From the NCBI GenBank assembly GCA_021299075.1, contig JAJTFU010000021.1, positions 636-25,909 on the forward strand: 25,274 nucleotides of DNA. Reading direction: 5' to 3'. The first letter of the stretch is position 1; each line of letters starts with the position of its first letter. The position numbers were made by a program, and so were the translations under genes. The notes under the pieces are model-generated. The model was not told the origin of the DNA and did not search any database. It saw only the letters and a list, made by a program, of their open reading frames with translations. Positions 24,327 through 25,274 of the stretch are shown in pieces. The DNA comes from Novosphingobium sp. (GTDB lineage Bacteria > Pseudomonadota > Alphaproteobacteria > Sphingomonadales > Sphingomonadaceae).

Positions 24327-25274
24327 ATGAGGATGCCCGCAACGCTTATCGCTGCGGCCACGGCGCTGGCCCTGGCTGCTCCTGCCTATGCCAAGGTGAT
24401 CCCGGTTCCGGCCGGAGAGAATGCCCAGGCGCGTCTGCAAGAGGCGCTGATCTTGGCCGCGCCGGGCGACGTGGTCGAACTGGGTGCCGGGCGGTTCGTA
24501 CTGACCGATGGCCTGTCGCTCGACGTCAAGGGCGTGACGGTCCGCGGCGCCGGGATGGAAGCAACCGTGCTGGATTTCACCGGCCAGAAGGGCGCGGGCG
24601 AGGGGCTGTTGGTCACCTCGGATGAGGTCACCCTGCGCGATTTCGCGGTCGAGAATACCAAGGGTGACGGGATCAAGAGCAAGGGCGCGGACAACATCGT
24701 CTATTACCGCGTCCGCGTGACCTGGACCGGCGGGCCCAAGGAAACTAACGGCGCCTATGGGATCTATCCGGTCGAAAGCACCGGGGTGCTAATCGATGGT
24801 TGCAAGGTTTCCGGCGCGTCTGACGCCGGGATCTATGTCGGCCAGTCGAAGGATATCACGGTCCGCTACTCGCTGGCAGAGCACAACGTCGCCGGGATCG
24901 AGATCGAGAATAGCCGCAATGCGATTGTCCACGGCAACCTGGCGACCCGCAACACGGGCGGGATCCTGGTGTTCGATCTGCCGAACCTGCCGGTGATGGG
25001 CGGCGGCAACACCGTGGTCGAGAACAACATGGTGGTCGACAATGACACGCCCAATTTTGCCCCCAAGGGCAATATTGTCGCCGGCGTGCCGCGCGGTACC
25101 GGGGTGATGGTCATGGCCAATGAGATGGTCACGGTGCGCGGCAACGTGCTGGCCAACAACCCGACCGGGCAGGTAATCGTGCTGGCCTATCCCAACGCCT
25201 TCACGGACGCGCGCTATAACCCCTATCCGCGTCGGATCGTGGTCGGGCCGAACCAGATCATCGGTGGCGGCACC
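24327..25274 (+). CDS. Exported parallel beta-helix protein (partial, runs off the right edge)
   Basis: At least 316 residues. The ATG at 24327 begins a signal peptide with cleavage likely after AYA (about 22). The mature part repeats the right-handed beta-helix pattern: GVTVRGAGM, VTLRDFAVENT, IVYYRVRVTW, VLIDGCKVSGASDAGIYVG, ITVRYSLAEHNVAGIEIENS and so on, each about one coil. This matches the parallel beta-helix domain family with NosD/pectate-lyase-like architecture. Catalytic residues cannot be judged from the part seen. It stands apart from the pnt cluster by a 57-base gap with no clear terminator. Confidence 0.85.
   Translation, partial: MRMPATLIAAATALALAAPAYAKVIPVPAGENAQARLQEALILAAPGDVVELGAGRFVLTDGLSLDVKGVTVRGAGMEATVLDFTGQKGAGEGLLVTSDEVTLRDFAVENTKGDGIKSKGADNIVYYRVRVTWTGGPKETNGAYGIYPVESTGVLIDGCKVSGASDAGIYVGQSKDITVRYSLAEHNVAGIEIENSRNAIVHGNLATRNTGGILVFDLPNLPVMGGGNTVVENNMVVDNDTPNFAPKGNIVAGVPRGTGVMVMANEMVTVRGNVLANNPTGQVIVLAYPNAFTDARYNPYPRRIVVGPNQIIGGGT

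Overview
The window is GC-rich, densely packed alphaproteobacterial chromosome. The gene content points to the Sphingomonadales (Novosphingobium/Sphingomonas/Erythrobacter type): divergent chvI-chvG and pckA, a CcrM-type GANTC methyltransferase next to rnhB, the tiny aa3 oxidase subunit IV upstream of a three-gene proton-translocating transhydrogenase, and several DUF885/DUF937/DUF1285-type genes. This placement is inferred from remembered family resemblance and synteny, not from a search. I see no rRNA, tRNA, CRISPR array, phage or insertion sequence.

Layout. 1-1577 (minus): chvI then the 5' half of chvG. 1798-3397 (plus): pckA, frameshifted. 3488-3844: small DUF937/YidB-like gene with an in-frame stop. 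3841-5673 (minus): exported DUF885 protein. 5836-6566 (plus): DUF937-like gene and a small membrane protein. 6587-7243 (minus): alpha/beta hydrolase. 7377-11131 (plus): cysteine desulfurase, [2Fe-2S] ferredoxin, parC. 11138-11440 (minus): AT-richer orphan membrane protein. 11554-14990 (minus): tightly coupled GNAT, DUF1285, Nudix CoA pyrophosphatase, CCA nucleotidyltransferase and membrane retropepsin. 15033-16166 (minus): PQQ-type sugar dehydrogenase lipoprotein. 16177-19162 (plus): rnhB, ccrM, folP. 19159-20431 (minus): AAA+ response regulator. 20603-24269 (plus): oxidase subunit IV, pntAA, exported unknown protein, pntAB, pntB, small lipoprotein. 24327-end: exported parallel beta-helix protein, cut by the window edge.

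Two things stand out. First, the 209-bp gap before ccrM holds ten GANTC sites (the CcrM target itself) in 154 bp, spaced at near multiples of 10 bp, followed by a perfect consensus DnaA box. This looks like a methylation- and replication-responsive switch controlling the methyltransferase. Second, five genes carry clear lesions: pckA (frameshift with lost codons), the 3488 gene (internal TGA), ccrM (perfect 74-bp tandem duplication), folP (large internal deletion) and the AAA+ regulator (receiver-domain deletion). PntAA's 3' end may be a sixth. All other genes read cleanly. Lesions in normally important genes such as folP and ccrM make an assembly or single-cell amplification artefact a serious alternative to real gene decay. 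Read-level checking should come before any biological interpretation.
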